From contig JASPKZ010001602.1 in assembly GCA_030220185.1 (NCBI GenBank), forward strand, positions 721,001 through 785,000: a DNA stretch of 64,000 bases. The letters run 5' to 3'. Below, in pieces: positions 11,069-22,130 of the stretch. This stretch comes from Diploptera punctata (Eukaryota; Arthropoda; Insecta; Blattodea; Blaberidae). Made by a program: the position numbers and the translations under genes. The notes below the pieces were generated by a model. The model was not told the DNA's origin and did no database searches. It saw nothing but the letters and a program-made list of their open reading frames with translations. Every line of letters begins with the position of its first letter. Within the stretch, counting starts at the first letter, position 1.

Positions 11069-11370
11069 CCTCCATGGTATCTTTACGTTGTCGTGGTGGA
11101 GTGACTTGTGTGCTTAAATGATCCTGAGAGCTATGCCGGCGGTAGCATTGCTGCCGATAGGGTTACCCATGCCGGACTGGTCGAAGGTGATAAGCCAGAC
11201 GAAATAAGTACCTTGGTCGAAAGAGTGACGATCTTTCACCGTAAAAATACAACCGTCAAGAAATGCGGACATGGGTTCTACTGGGGTAAAATTTTCCGGA
11301 GGTCAAATAGTCCCCCATTCGGTTCTCCGGGCGGGGACTACTTCAGGGAACCCATGCCAAAGGCTCAAAC
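11067..11370 (+). promoter_or_regulatory. RTE-A 5' leader, structured
   Basis: The ~300-bp leader is much more GC-rich than its surroundings. Visible short inverted repeats include CTCCA/TGGAG near 11069-11101, GGTAGC/GCTGCC near 11140-11155 and GGGTTACCC near 11160. Non-LTR elements of this type carry an internal promoter in the leader and some carry HDV-like ribozymes (established for R2 and RTE). Whether this one does is untested. Confidence 0.4.
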
Positions 11371-11806
11371 ACAGGGACATGTTCCTAGGAACATGGAATG
11401 TTAGGACTTTATACAATAGCGGGGCACTAGAGATATTAACGCGGGAATTGGATAAATCGCCCTTGGATATAGTCGCTTTACAGGAAGTTAGGTGGCCAGG
11501 AGAAGGTAGTCAGGAATCAGGTAGCTTTTCATTATACTATGGGGGTGCAGAAAGACCTGCATTTGGAACGGGTTTTTTAGTCAGGAGGAGGATCCTATCC
11601 GCTATCCGAGATATTAAGTTTGTTAGTGATAGGATATCATACATAATTCTAAAGGGTAAACGACATGATTTTATAATTGTAAATGTACATGCCCCACCAC
11701 AGAAAGATAAAGATGACAAGATCAAGGATGAGTTCTATGAAGAATTAGAATGCTTATTTGATAGCCTTTCACGATATCATATGAAAATTGTCTTAGGAGA
11801 TTTTAA
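11371..11806 (+). pseudogene. RTE-A endonuclease domain, N-terminal part
   Basis: This frame contains GTWNVRTLYNSG (from 11388), DIVALQEVRWPG with the catalytic Gln-Glu pair, and LGDFN at its end (about 11790-11803). These are hallmarks of the exonuclease-endonuclease-phosphatase fold that nicks target DNA to prime reverse transcription. An apparent extra G near 11805 pushes translation out of frame; the homologous sequence continues in the next frame from about 11806. An ATG at 11271 opens this frame, but the true start is unclear. Confidence 0.85.
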
Positions 11807-12222
11807 TGGCAAAAGTGGGGCGGGAAGATATATTCAAACCAACAATAGGCAAATTCAGTCTTCATGAAGATAGTAACGACAACGGGGTTAGATTAGTCAC
11901 ATTTGCCACATCAAAGAATCTCGTTGTTAAGAGCACAACATTTCAGCATAAGGATATTCATAAATACACCTGGACGTCCCCAGATGGAGAAACTCGGAAC
12001 CAGATAGATCATGTATTCGTGGATAAACGCTGGCACAGTAGCATCATTGATGTTAGATCAGTTAGAGGGACAGACTGCAATTCAGATCATCATCTGGTCA
12101 GGGTGAAAATCAGACAACGGCTATCGCTTATGAGAGGAACAAACGCTAAAGATGATTCTGTAAAATATGAATTAAAAAACTTGAAAAATGATGAAATGCG
12201 GCAAGAATACCAAATCAAAAAT
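11806..12222 (+). pseudogene. RTE-A endonuclease domain, C-terminal part
   Basis: The second frame continues the endonuclease: AKVGRED-like start, YTWTSPDG, NQIDHVFVD, and the catalytic SDHHLV motif at 12081-12098. Near 12222 a one-base insertion in an A run (reading QIK then IANRFEVLE in the next frame) breaks the frame again. Apart from the shifts the catalytic residues appear intact. Confidence 0.85.
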
Positions 12223-13165
12223 TGCTAATAGATTTGAAGTACTGGAATCTTCAGATGACAATGTGGCAAACGAAGAAGAAACTGATATAAATAAAGAATG
12301 GGAGGCTATAAGAGATACTATTAAATTGTCAGCATCAGAAAGCATTGGTTGTTTAAAAAAGAGGCAAAACAAGAAATGGTTTGATGAGGAATGTGCCGAC
12401 ATTGTAAAGAAAAGAAAGCTAGCAAAAATTAAATGGTTACACGAGCCAAATGAGGTAAATTTAGAGCAATTGGGTAGTGTTAGACGGGAAACCACCAAGT
12501 TACTAAAGAGTAAAAAGAGGGAATATTTGAGAGAGAAGATTAATGATCTTGAAATGAATGCAAAAAATAGGAACATTAGAGAATTATATCAGGGAATTAG
12601 TATAGAGAAGAAAGGGTTTCAGGCTAGAACAAACATAATTCGGAATGAAAATGGGGATATGATTGCAGATTCCAAGAGTATATTAAATAGATGGAAAAGT
12701 TATTTTAATCAGCTATTAAATGTACATACAGAACAGGACATTGAGGAGGATAAGTTACAGACAGCAGAAATGCTAGTCGCAGAGCCAAGTGGATTAGAGG
12801 TTGAAATGGCAATTGAAAAATTGAAGATGTATGAAGCATCAGGCTCAGATGAGATCCCAGCAGAACTGATAAAATCAGGGGGAGAAAAGTTGATGGACAA
12901 GATACGCTGGTTGCTTAGTATGATTTGGGAAAAAGAAGCTCTTCCAGATGAATGGAAGGAATCAATTATCGTACCAATTTATAAGAAAGGAGATAAAACT
13001 GATTGCAACAACTATAGGGGCATCTCATTACTTTCAACTTCGTACAAAATTCTAACAAATATATTAGTAAGCAGACTTGCTCCCTATATTGATGACATTC
13101 TAGGAGATCATCAATGTGCATTTAGAAGAAACAGGTCTACAACAGATCAGATTTTTAGTATAAAG
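12223..13165 (+). pseudogene. RTE-A linker and RT fingers
   Basis: The third frame holds a charged linker region and the N-terminal RT motifs: SGSDEIPAELIK, WKESIIVPIYKKGD, YRGISLLSTSYKIL and a CAFRRNRSTTDQI segment. These correspond to RT motifs 0 to 2a of non-LTR elements. A third shift near 13165 moves the reading to the frame used downstream, after FSIK. Confidence 0.85.
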
Positions 13166-14317
13166 ACAGATTTTAGAAAAGAAATGGGAATATAATGGTA
13201 CTGTACATCAACTATATGTAGACTTCAAAAAAGCATATGATTCAATTAAGAGGGAGAAGTTATATAGTATCCTGCTGGAGTTTGGAATTCCTAAAAAGTT
13301 AGTTAGACTTATACGAATGTGTCTAAATGGCTCAACGAGTAGGGTGCGTGTAGGCAAACAGTTTTCAGACACTTTTGAAATCCAGAATGGGTTAAAGCAA
13401 GGAGATGCACTATCTCCTCTACTATTTAATTTTGTACTAGAGCATGCCATTAAATCTTTGGAGAATGAGGAAGGCTTACAACTGAATGGTATTAATAAGC
13501 TGTTAGTTTATGCTGATGATGTAGTACTACTGGCCGATAGCGAGGAGATACTAAAGGCCAACACGCACACACTATTGAGTAACACTAAGAAATTAGGACT
13601 GGAAGTAAATATCAGTAAAACTAAATATATGGTCACACGTAGAAATACATTATATAATGGAAATGGACAGCTAATGACAAATGAGGGAAATTTTGAGGAA
13701 TTGGCTGAATTCAAATACCTAGGAACAATAATCACAAATAGGAATGAGATGCACAAAGAAATTAAACATAGGCTCAATTCTGGAAATGCATGCTATTATG
13801 CATTGCAGAGACTTTTGATGTCCCAATTCCTTTCAAAAAACGTTAAGCTGAAAATATATAAAACTATTGTTCTACCAGTTATATTATATGGGTGCGAAAC
13901 ATGGACTCTTACTTTAAGGGAGGAAAGGAGATTACGAGTATTTGAGAATAAAGTTCTTAGGAAAATTTTTGGACCAAAGAGAGATGAACAGACAGGTGAA
14001 TGGAGAAGACTACATAACAATGAACTACATGGTCTTTATGGGAAGCCAGATATAATAAGAACAGTTAAGTCCCGTAGACTGCGATGGGCAGGACATGTTG
14101 CGCGTATGGGGAATGAAAGACGTGCATGGAAACTTCTTGTAGGAAAGCCAGAGGGAAAACGCCCAGTTGGTAGACCAAAAATGAGGTGGGAGAACAACAT
14201 TAACTATGATTTGAGGGAAGTAGATTATACAGGGAATGATTGGAAAGCATTAGCTCAGGATAGGGATGTATGGAGAGCTTATGTCCGTGCGGCCATGAAC
14301 CTACGGGTTCGATAGTG
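13164..14317 (+). pseudogene. RTE-A RT palm, thumb and C-terminal domain
   Basis: An open frame from 13164 to the stop at ~14315. Motif A is DFKKAYDS (from 13221), motif B GLKQGDALSP (~13390-13420) and motif C YADD at 13509-13520. Motif D is KTKYMV, followed by FKYLGTIIT. The C-terminal part has YGCETWTL, RLRWAGHVARM and GRPKMRWEN. All catalytic aspartates are visible. The stretch lacks internal stops, so only the upstream frameshifts inactivate the element. The copy at 31924-32704 is almost identical over its length. Confidence 0.9.
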
Positions 14318-14337
14318 CCAGTGAGTAAGTAAGTAAG

Positions 14338-14438
<101 letters not shown>

Positions 14439-14863
14439 TCAGTTTATGTTTCAACAGAACATAGAGACGTCATTTTACTAGAAATGACATGCAGCTGAAG
14501 ACTGACGTAAATGAATGGAATGAAATCATGATTCACTTTCGGATAAATTATTCTAACATGAAATGTGGCTTAATTTAAACCGCACTTGTTTCAAGTTTTC
14601 TATCCGTGGAAATCTCAACATTCGAGTCACACCAAGAAACTACGCTGTCACGCCACAAAAAATTACAACTAGCTGAAAGTGATTAAAACAATGCCAGGAG
14701 TCGTGAAGTCCGACTCGTTTCTTGTTTTTATCCTCTATTTCGTTTTGTCAATATACCTTGAAATTAGAGAGTACTGCATGCATCTCCCTTACCACACATC
14801 TCTTCATGTCAGTTCTCTTCTCTTACGTGGCTTATAACAGTTATAACTTGTTCTTAAAATTCC
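14439..14863. other. No gene seen
   Basis: Mixed AT-rich sequence. Short ORFs show no recognisable domain. Confidence 0.4.
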
Positions 14864-15140
14864 ATGGCCCTTGGCCTACCAGCCGGCTGCTGACCCCACA
14901 TCCGCATGTGTGAATCATAGAGGTACACTATCATCCATGGATGGTCAGGCTGTCGGATCCCCCAGCCGTTATAGCATGTTTTCTCAACCTGTAGCCGCTA
15001 CTTATTGTAGCTACCCAAATGTCTCACAATGTTGGGTTGTCATCGGTCCCATACTGGCCGAAATTCCATGAAAAAATGTCTTCCCTCATGGGGACTCGAA
15101 TCAGCGCAAGTCCCGTAGCTCTGCGCCAAGTCATCTTACC
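14864..15140 (-). mobile_element. SINE-2 copy b, head truncated
   Basis: The body matches SINE-2 (ccggctgctgacc, cttattgtagctaccca, ctctgcgccaag). The sequence departs from the family at ~15140, before the A box, so the 5' tip is missing or decayed. Confidence 0.8.
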
Positions 15141-15170
15141 TTTCTATTATTATAATAAATATTAAATTAT

Positions 15171-15457
15171 TGTATTGTCACGGGTCCTTTATAAGTATAC
15201 AAAGTTCCAAGTCGATCCAATGTTTCTTAGTGGGTGAAAATCGTGTTCAAAGATTCCGTTACATCGATACAAAGACACTTTTTTTCGATTTTCTGATGAT
15301 TCTAGCCAGGATTTTAGAAACAAAATATGAAATTATTATATTGTCACGGGTCCTTCACAAGTATACAAAGTTTCAAGTCGATTCAATGATTTTAAGTGGG
15401 TGAAAATCGCGTTGAAATATTCCGTTACATAGATAGATAGGTAGATAGATAGATACA
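15171..15457 (+). repeat. Duplicated retroelement 3' tail with (GATA)n
   Basis: Two direct copies of a ~95-bp module (15171-15270 and 15342-15435) share ttgtcacgggtcctt, caaagtt.caagtcgat and gggtgaaaatcg. The second ends in attccgttacat followed by (GATA)n at 15433-15457. A simple-repeat tail after a conserved module is typical of a non-LTR or SINE 3' end. The parent family was not identified. Confidence 0.6.
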
Positions 15458-15715
15458 GGTCAAGCTAATATAAAGCGTGTAAAATTAGACTTTCCTTTGA
15501 CGATGCAAGATTTCTTCTTTATAAGATTTTTTTTTAATATTAATACTAGGTATATAAGCGACAGAATAGAAGAAAATATACTTAAACATTAGAAATTAAA
15601 ATTCTTTCATCACAGAATAAAACAGCGTCTAATTATAACAAAGTCATTACATTTCAAATATCGTAATTGCAATAAATTCATCAATTCCATACGTATACTA
15701 TTTCGATAAGGGACA

Positions 15716-15800
15716 CGCCATACCATAGTGGTTAAGGCAATGCGTCCCTCCTTCTAACTGCCTCAATTGTGGTTTCAATGAAACCCAATTATTCAGTTTT
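15716..15800 (+). mobile_element. tRNA-like SINE head fragment (SINE-1-like)
   Basis: The stretch ccatagtggttaaggcaatgcg resembles the SINE-1 A-box region, with a degenerate B box (gtttcaatgaaacc) downstream. The rest of the body is not recognisable. Confidence 0.4.
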
Positions 15801-16239
15801 AATCAAACTTTTTTTAATCTATTTCTTAAAATCATTAATTTTCACCAATTTTACAGATTATGTAAGAAATAAATTTTCCGAATACGGCTGATCGGTCCTC
15901 AATAGTTAGGTTTCATCCATTCCGAATCCATATTATACAATTCCATATTCTTATTCTATTGTATACTAGAATATATCTATCAAAATGCAAAACCGTTACA
16001 ACTGATAACTCTTATCTTTTGTCTGAAACCTTAGGTTCTCTATCTCAACTTATCTGTTTGCAAACTCTTTATAATCTGACATTTCTTCGGTTTAATTCGT
16101 GTATACTCTGCATATTTACAGTATATAATTGCAGAATTTCAGAATAGATTACACCATCAGTTTAATACCATTTACTTGTGAATATGTGCAATAATTTACA
16201 TGGTTCTGTTAATCGAATTCCAACTGTCTTATGTATGTA
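15801..16239. other. No gene seen
   Basis: AT-rich sequence without a supported feature. Confidence 0.4.
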
Positions 16240-16385
16240 TATTTAACTTCTTCACTTCGGTTTAGGCGATTCGGCTGTTCCGAATTCACAATGATTCTTT
16301 CCATCTCTTACTAGGTCTTCCAACATTTTCTAATCGATTATCCTTTTCGCGCTTTGGTCGTTGTCCATTAGATCTGTCCGGCTGT
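16240..16385 (-). mobile_element. NLTR-B 3' end fragment
   Basis: The complement reads ENVGRPSKRWKES and then a short 3' UTR containing cggaacagccgaatcgcc and a gaagtgaagaag tail. This matches the C-terminus and tail style of the copies at 26660-27045 and 29027-29364. Confidence 0.6.
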
Positions 16386-16409
16386 TCATTGTGGATATTT
16401 TGAGTAATT

Positions 16410-16757
16410 ATTACACCAAAGAGGTTACCAGCCTCTTGTGGAGTTAATGGTGACAGGTCTGCTGTCTTATGGCTTAAACCATTTAGCCATCATGTATATT
16501 AGCCCTACATAAAGAGATGCTCCTTCCGCTCTGTCTTGACCGTTAGAGTCTTCACTATTGTTACCCCGGGCATGAGCCCCCCATATTTACAACCCCCTGG
16601 AGAGAGGGTGTCCAGCACTATTAAGCTCCTAGGAACTGGGCTCGTTGTTGATCCACGGGTCCTTATTACTGTAGCTATTCGGACCACCCCACCATAACTG
16701 CTGGGATCCCCCATCCGCCATCTGGGGAACGCGCCCGATAGGGGTTACAAGGTCCCC
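16410..16757 (-). repeat. GC-rich interspersed repeat, family unknown
   Basis: A ~350-bp block much richer in GC than its neighbours, containing accccgggcatgagcccccc, ctgggatcccccatccgcc and ggggaacgcgcccg. I recall similar blocks next to arthropod non-LTR elements, possibly as a 5' leader read in reverse, but cannot verify this. The strand is tentative. It ends just before R700 copy 2. Confidence 0.35.
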
Positions 16758-16764
16758 CAACGGG

Positions 16765-17560
16765 ACTATTTAACTCATGCACCAAATGATTTATCAATAA
16801 CCAATCACGTTTCAATGAATTTTGTTTTACAACCAATGACAGTCGTGTTCCTCCTCGCTCTTTATCAGCTCCTGCTTTTGTGATAAAGAAAGCTCCGCCT
16901 TTTTAATATTCTGAACAGCTCAGTGCATTATTTTTATCGAACAAATACATTGAATATAGCAAGTAATGAACATATTCCTTGATTTTAGTAAGTTGTTTAC
17001 TTAAAAAATAAATGAATGACCTATAATGTCGATTATAATATACAGTTTGATGTGTTTCATTATTTCTCCACTAGGAAGCATTCCTACAATATTGTGATCC
17101 TATTTGGCAATAAATAATATGATCAGGTTCAGTGAATGAATATAACCTCAGATTTCTGATTTGTTTTTTTAAACATGGCCATTTATATTAAATAAATTCA
17201 AACATCTATATTTAAATAATGATTTTTGAGTAAAAGTAAAGTGATCCCACAACAGGCTCGGAGGCCCTTGGGGTAGTAGGAAGTTAAGGCTCCTACTTTT
17301 TCTAGACAATCGGCACTTTACGTCAGTTCTGCGTGACGGCCGCCTTTACACCCAGAACAAGCGTCTAAGCGTCTGGTACTCATTTCCGTTAGAGGCTGAG
17401 TCGACCCCAGGATCATAGTGCCGCCAGAGGGTTTGGGTCAGTTTAAAAATCCTGACCCTAACGGGACTTGAATCCTCGACCCTGCGACTTGTAGCTCAGT
17501 GCCTTAACCACTAGGCTACGGCGTCAAACAGCTTAATTTTATTTAGTCCAAGATCCGGCT
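16765..17560 (+). repeat. R700 repeat, copy 2, interrupted by SINE-1
   Basis: It aligns with 757-1395, starting gggactatttaactcatg. The SINE-1 copy at 17233-17525 splits it: the uninterrupted copy 1 reads gagtaaacagctt, while here gagtaaa and aaacagctt lie on either side of the SINE. The right end decays after tttagtcc. Confidence 0.65.
17233..17525 (-). mobile_element. SINE-1 copy b inside R700
   Basis: Minus-strand SINE-1 with head near 17522 (complement of cttaaccactaggctacggc), B-box complement acgggacttgaatcc and tail agtaaagt. The target duplication cannot be measured exactly because the tail and the target both contain taaa. Confidence 0.85.
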
Positions 17561-17839
17561 GCAAGATTACTACGTTCATCGAGTGTATGAACAAAATCAA
17601 TTTTTTTCATAAAATTGTGAATTACTGAATACGTTTTTTTACCGAGTTGCCTATTAAAATTCGGCCGCCAGTATGTTTATTTAAAATATAATTAATTTAT
17701 TTATTCGAAATAATTTGATTCACTTGTTATTAAAATAAATTATAATCCAGTTCGCAGAAATTCATGTATAGAGCTTGAAAAATTTTGGTTGCCATTGCAA
17801 ACTTGGCCGTAAACCTCCTCGCGCCTACAGCAGGCTGTG

Positions 17840-18030
17840 ACACCAATCAGTAATAAAATGGCGGTAAGTACGTATTTGTTGTTTTATATTGTTCCCTCGC
17901 AGCGGGAAGTAAAACCACTGCCCTTTATGTATACTACGTATAATGTATATACAAAAATATATCCAAAAGGTAGTGTTAATGTACGTTATACGAAACAAAC
18001 CACAGCATTTTAAATGAACTGAGCTTTATT
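17840..18030 (+). repeat. Repeat with inverted core, copy 2
   Basis: It shares its left flank (ataaaatggcggtaagtacg region) directly with 3350-3415, while 17895-18025 matches 3415-3545 in reverse complement. Confidence 0.55.
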
Positions 18031-18168
18031 TGTTTTTTCATTCATGGACCGCATCTTATTAGGATATTGGCTTTGAGCACGAAATAATAAATTTGTACAT
18101 CACATTCTCTAGTATCTTCAACCTGTGATATTTTTGTATTTACAAATATGTAGTCTATAATGGATAAT

Positions 18169-18171
<3 letters not shown>

Positions 18172-18201
<30 letters not shown>

Positions 18202-18202
18202 C
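18172..18202. repeat. (AT)n microsatellite
   Basis: About 15 AT units directly precede the repeat that begins actagaagtcccgg. Confidence 0.9.
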
Positions 18203-18735
18203 TAGAAGTCCCGGCCACGCGTTGCTGTGGCTAAGGTATACGTTAAAAATTTAAATTAAGTTGCTGTCTTTCAGCCAGATTACTTAAAACTAATACACAC
18301 GAAATTAATAATATTGAAAATAAAGTGAACACTGAACACACTTAAATTATGAAATAATCAATATTTGTAATTCAATTGAAATTCGCGGTTGCAACAAAAA
18401 GGACAGCCACCTGGATCTCTCTTTATTAAATAATAAACCAATTACCTTACCAAATTACCTTACACCGCCATCTGTTAGAATCGTATGGAACTCACAGATA
18501 ATTACACCGCCATCTGTTAGAATCGTATGGAACTCACAGATAATTATAACTCTTTGTTAAATAATAAACAAATAATTTGCAATAAAAATAATGCGACTAT
18601 AAATTTAGTTATAAACTACCCAAAGTCTCAAGTTGGATCAAACTGCATACAGTGTGCAAAATTGTATTAAAATTGGTTTAGTAGTTTAGGATTCCATCGC
18701 GGACAAACAACGTGACACGAATTTTTTTTATAATT
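18203..18735 (+). repeat. Interspersed repeat with GCCACG..GTGGC hairpin
   Basis: It begins actagaagtcccggccacg. The stem GCCAC/GTGGC encloses gcgttgct. It ends with a module containing attaaaattggtttagtag and cgcggacaaacaacgtgaca. Comparable tail modules are common at 3' ends of insect non-LTR or other retroelements (recall). No ORF. It contains the 42-bp tandem duplication below. Confidence 0.5.
18462..18545. repeat. Perfect 2 x 42-bp tandem duplication
   Basis: The 42-bp unit beginning acaccgccatctgttagaat occurs twice with no visible mismatch (18462-18503 and 18504-18545), implying a recent local duplication. Confidence 0.9.
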
Positions 18736-18744
18736 AAGATAAGA

Positions 18745-18965
18745 TGAAATCCAACTAAGATGCTATGGACGTATAAAGAGAAGAAGGGACACAGAAACAA
18801 GCAAAGAAGTATGAAAATTGATACCTCCTGGAACAGGGAAACGTGGTAGACCAAAGCCAACGTGAATAAAGGGAATTCAAGACAACATGAAGAGAAATAT
18901 GACAGAAGCAGACACGCAAGGCCATGAAGTGTAGAATAAACACATTGTATGTTTTGATTGTGGAT
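18745..18965 (+). mobile_element. NLTR-E-like 3' fragment
   Basis: The plus strand reads like LRCYGRIKRRRDTET then PPGTGKRGRPKPT with frame breaks. This is the LRW.GH....GRPK C-terminal signature of non-LTR elements. Only ~65 codons and a short tail remain. Confidence 0.5.
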
Positions 18966-18969
18966 ACCT

Positions 18970-20524
18970 GTGTAAATAACAGAAACAATCCTGAAATTAT
19001 ATATATATATTTGCGGGAAAATGAGTTAGTAAGTTTTAAGTTGTTATACAGAAATTTTTGAACATTTTTTCATATCTATTTAGAACTACCTCTCTCCCTT
19101 TATATTTATTGTATTTTATTAATTTTTTTTCAATACAGCCGCTAAAATCCCTTACATATTATTAAGAAACCACATTTGTTAATTGCATTTAAATATATCT
19201 GTAAAGTTTCATAGAATTCTATAGACTACTTTCTTCTTTCTCTCCATTTCACGTGTCGTAAATACAAATAATATATTAAAGCTATTTATTTTTCATTTAT
19301 ACAATTATAACTTTGTATCCTTTTCTTCCAATTTTATTTTACAACTTCCGATAGGGCTATTTTGCGAGACTTACAATAAAAGATTGTGTAATCTTTATTC
19401 CTCTTTGTCTTCTTTTTAGTTCCTGCAACAATTCCAACATCTTATTCGTTTCCGGGATAAAATATTTTGTTCATTATGATTCTGTCGAGCGAGATATTTT
19501 AAACTTCATTTTACCTGGTTTAAAATCAGATATTTCAAACTAATTCACTTCTCTGCGCTCGTTTACTCATTTGGGAGATTCTTTTGTTGCTGGCATACCA
19601 AAAGGTTTGTATCTAAACAATATTAATTAATTCATTAAATTTACAGTACGCATTGTTCAATTGTGATTCGTTTTGTTAACTTGTTTCATCATAGTGTACA
19701 TTGTACAGTATTTGAGTTCACGCTTCACCAAGTAGATAATCTGTTTTACTAAGGATACAATCAAACGTTAATTGGTTGCGCTCGACAATCAATTTACATC
19801 CACTTAAACACTGCAATCTAATTTATTGGATGGAGGAAAACACGATTTTCATAGAATTAAATTTTCCTTATGCGGTAATATTTTTCATTTATAAAGTACG
19901 TTTTCACCACAACCAACATTATTTGAAAATTTCCTGTATAGAGAGTTCAATATCTCATCCGGATGGAAGAAATTAAGGGTTTCAGGCCAGACATGACTAT
20001 CCGACAAATTTTAAAATTGTGAATTCGTCGTCTTAATGGCTTGTTGAATCTGAACCATAGTTTGTGATAGAAAATATGTATTTATATTCTAGTAGCGCTA
20101 CGAAGAAATCTAGCACGTCTTTACGGCGCAAACTACAAACTCATTGTGTTGGTAAGCCACACTTTACTAACATTGACCATGGAAGCATTGATGCCGCAAC
20201 AGTCCACACGGGCTACGGGAGTACACAAGTTCGCATTGCTAGTGTTTGTAAACAAAAATGAATGTACGTCAAGATAAAAAGAGCGTAATGTTATAGATGC
20301 TGAAGGGGGCAGTAAAATATTGAAGGGACAAACAATAAATGGAATTATAGAACTTCGGGTACAAGCAGGGTGAAATCTGTAAGTTCTAAAAGAAATGTTC
20401 CATGTAACTATTAGCTAAATTGAAACAGGTTTGTTTCATTTGAAACGAGGAAGAATTTTTCTTCTCATTGTTATTAAAAATTGAACTGGGAGTTGAAGTC
20501 AGCTGTTATTATGAATCGCATTAC
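18970..20524. other. No supported gene
   Basis: 1.5 kb of AT-rich DNA. An ORF at 20064-20261 (65 codons) has ordinary base composition but no recognisable domain. It could belong to the 5' part of the transposase-like pseudogene downstream; this is not supported directly. Confidence 0.35.
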
Positions 20525-22130
20525 AGCAGTTGTCAAGAAAAGAGCACATAATAAAATGTGTGTGTTCAGGCGTGATTATAGTTGAGTGTACAAACTGCCA
20601 ACCTATGTTGTTCCTGATGATATTCTAGTGTATAAGATCTTCAAGCACGCACTTCCTATATCTCTGATGGCAAAATTGACTTTGCCCTGAAACAGGTGGA
20701 GAGAAATGGTGGTCCTGTTGAATACAAACATGGTTGTCAAGAATCTCGTAATAACAAAACACGGACAGATGATCTGTTTATGAGTGATTTAATAAACTAA
20801 TTTCCATCTTATAGTTCCAATTACTATAGTAGAAAATGAAATGGAAGTATTTACCATCAGGTTTGAACCTTGTGAATATCTCAAAAGCGATGTGAATACG
20901 GCATGATGTTTCCACTTTCCGTGAAATTTTTAAGGAGCTTTATATTCAATTTTATATTCCGAAAAGTTATACCTGTAATAAGTGCGGTGCCTTTAAACCA
21001 CAACTTGAAGATTCAGTCTCTATAGATGTAAAGTGTCAGTTACAGGAAGACTAGAAACTTCACTGTCAAAATTCCGATCCGATTGAGGGTCTTTCCACTT
21101 TTCAGCGGTTGCCCTTTTACCAGCCGGCTGCTGGCCCTTCACATCCACATGTGTAAATCACAGAGGTAGATGATCAACAGCCAGTGTAGGGGTGACATGT
21201 GGTTAGCATGTCGAGTCCCCCAGCCGTTATAGCTGGTTCCTCAACCTGGAGTCGCTACTTATTGTAGCTACCCAATTGCCTCACGATGCTGGGTGGGCAC
21301 CGGTCCCATACTGGCCGAAATACCATGAGAAAATTTCTTCCCCCATGGAGACTCGAACCAGCGCAAGTCCCGTAGCTCTGCGCCAAGGCTTTCTACCTTA
21401 ACCGCTCGGCATTCCGAGAATGTAAAAGAAAAAGATAGAATAAAGATGTGGAATAAACAGAATAGGATGAAATGAAAAGGATCCTGATTGTTTACCTAAA
21501 AAACACTTCCACTACTAATGTAGCGTACTATAATAGGCAGACGCGGACTTTTAGTCTGGAATCCATGATACAGTGGCAGCTACTGATTGCATGAAGTGAA
21601 AATATTGCATCAGTAGGTGTTCAAGAGATGAGGTTTTGCCTCTTGGCACGCATAAATCGTAATGTCTCTCCTGATCTAAAGCATTTGTTACTTTTCAGTG
21701 ATAGCTGTCGGGGAGCACAATGGTCCTTCCTTCTTAAGCATGTAGTACAAAACTATTAGATATTAGAGATTTTTCCCCTGGGCATACTTTCAATGGATAT
21801 GACTAATACTTTGCTGTAATTGAGAAAACCAAAAAGTATAAACAAGATTTAATATTCCAAGTTATGGGTTCAAGTGATAAATAATGCTAAGAAGAGGTTC
21901 CTAAAGTTTGAAGTTACTGAAATGAGAAATGATTTCATCAGTACTACACCTCACCAAAAGGAAATGGTAAATCGTAAACGTTAGTTGATAATCGCAAAGT
22001 TGAATAGCTGAAAACTTGTGGATCAGAATTGAAAAGGACTGTCCTAACATTCTCAAAATAAAACAATCATGATGTTGATTTTCCACACTGCGCTTGACCA
22101 GATGAGGAAAGAGAGACCAAAACCCCAATT
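20525..22130 (+). pseudogene. Decayed DUF7869-type DDE transposase-like gene
   Basis: Fragments in shifting frames follow the order of a protein family I recall from many insect genomes. First comes ISDGKIDFAL with ESRNNKT (~20660-20760). Next are FPSYSS and KWKYLPSGLNL (~20805-20865), then FYIPKSYTCNKCGAFK (~20950-21000). Further on are NVSPDLKHLLLFSDSC (~21660-21710) and a PGHTF-like segment with VIEK before a KFEVTEM (~21780-21930). The paired cysteines and the FSDSC and GH motifs point to a DUF7869-like RNase-H-fold transposase. Stops and frameshifts are numerous, and SINE-2 copy c interrupts it. The superfamily assignment is from memory; function is lost in this copy. Confidence 0.55.
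21078..21410 (-). mobile_element. SINE-2 copy c with 7-bp TSD
   Basis: ATTCCGA at 21071-21077 is repeated at 21411-21417, defining the insertion exactly. The element is minus strand with A/B boxes near 21405 and 21355. Its 3' end is the extended form ending ccctcaatcgg, nearly identical to the 24049-24730 copies, indicating recent activity. It lands inside the transposase-like pseudogene. Confidence 0.9.

Noticed and set aside
13508..13777. Antisense ORFs across RTE-A copies (also at 31893, 34121 and 51007)
   Set aside because: They are shadows of the RT frame and recur only because the same element is repeated.
15171..15457. CRISPR-like repeat spacing
   Set aside because: Only two diverged direct copies, eukaryotic context and a (GATA)n retroelement tail; no array here or elsewhere in the window.
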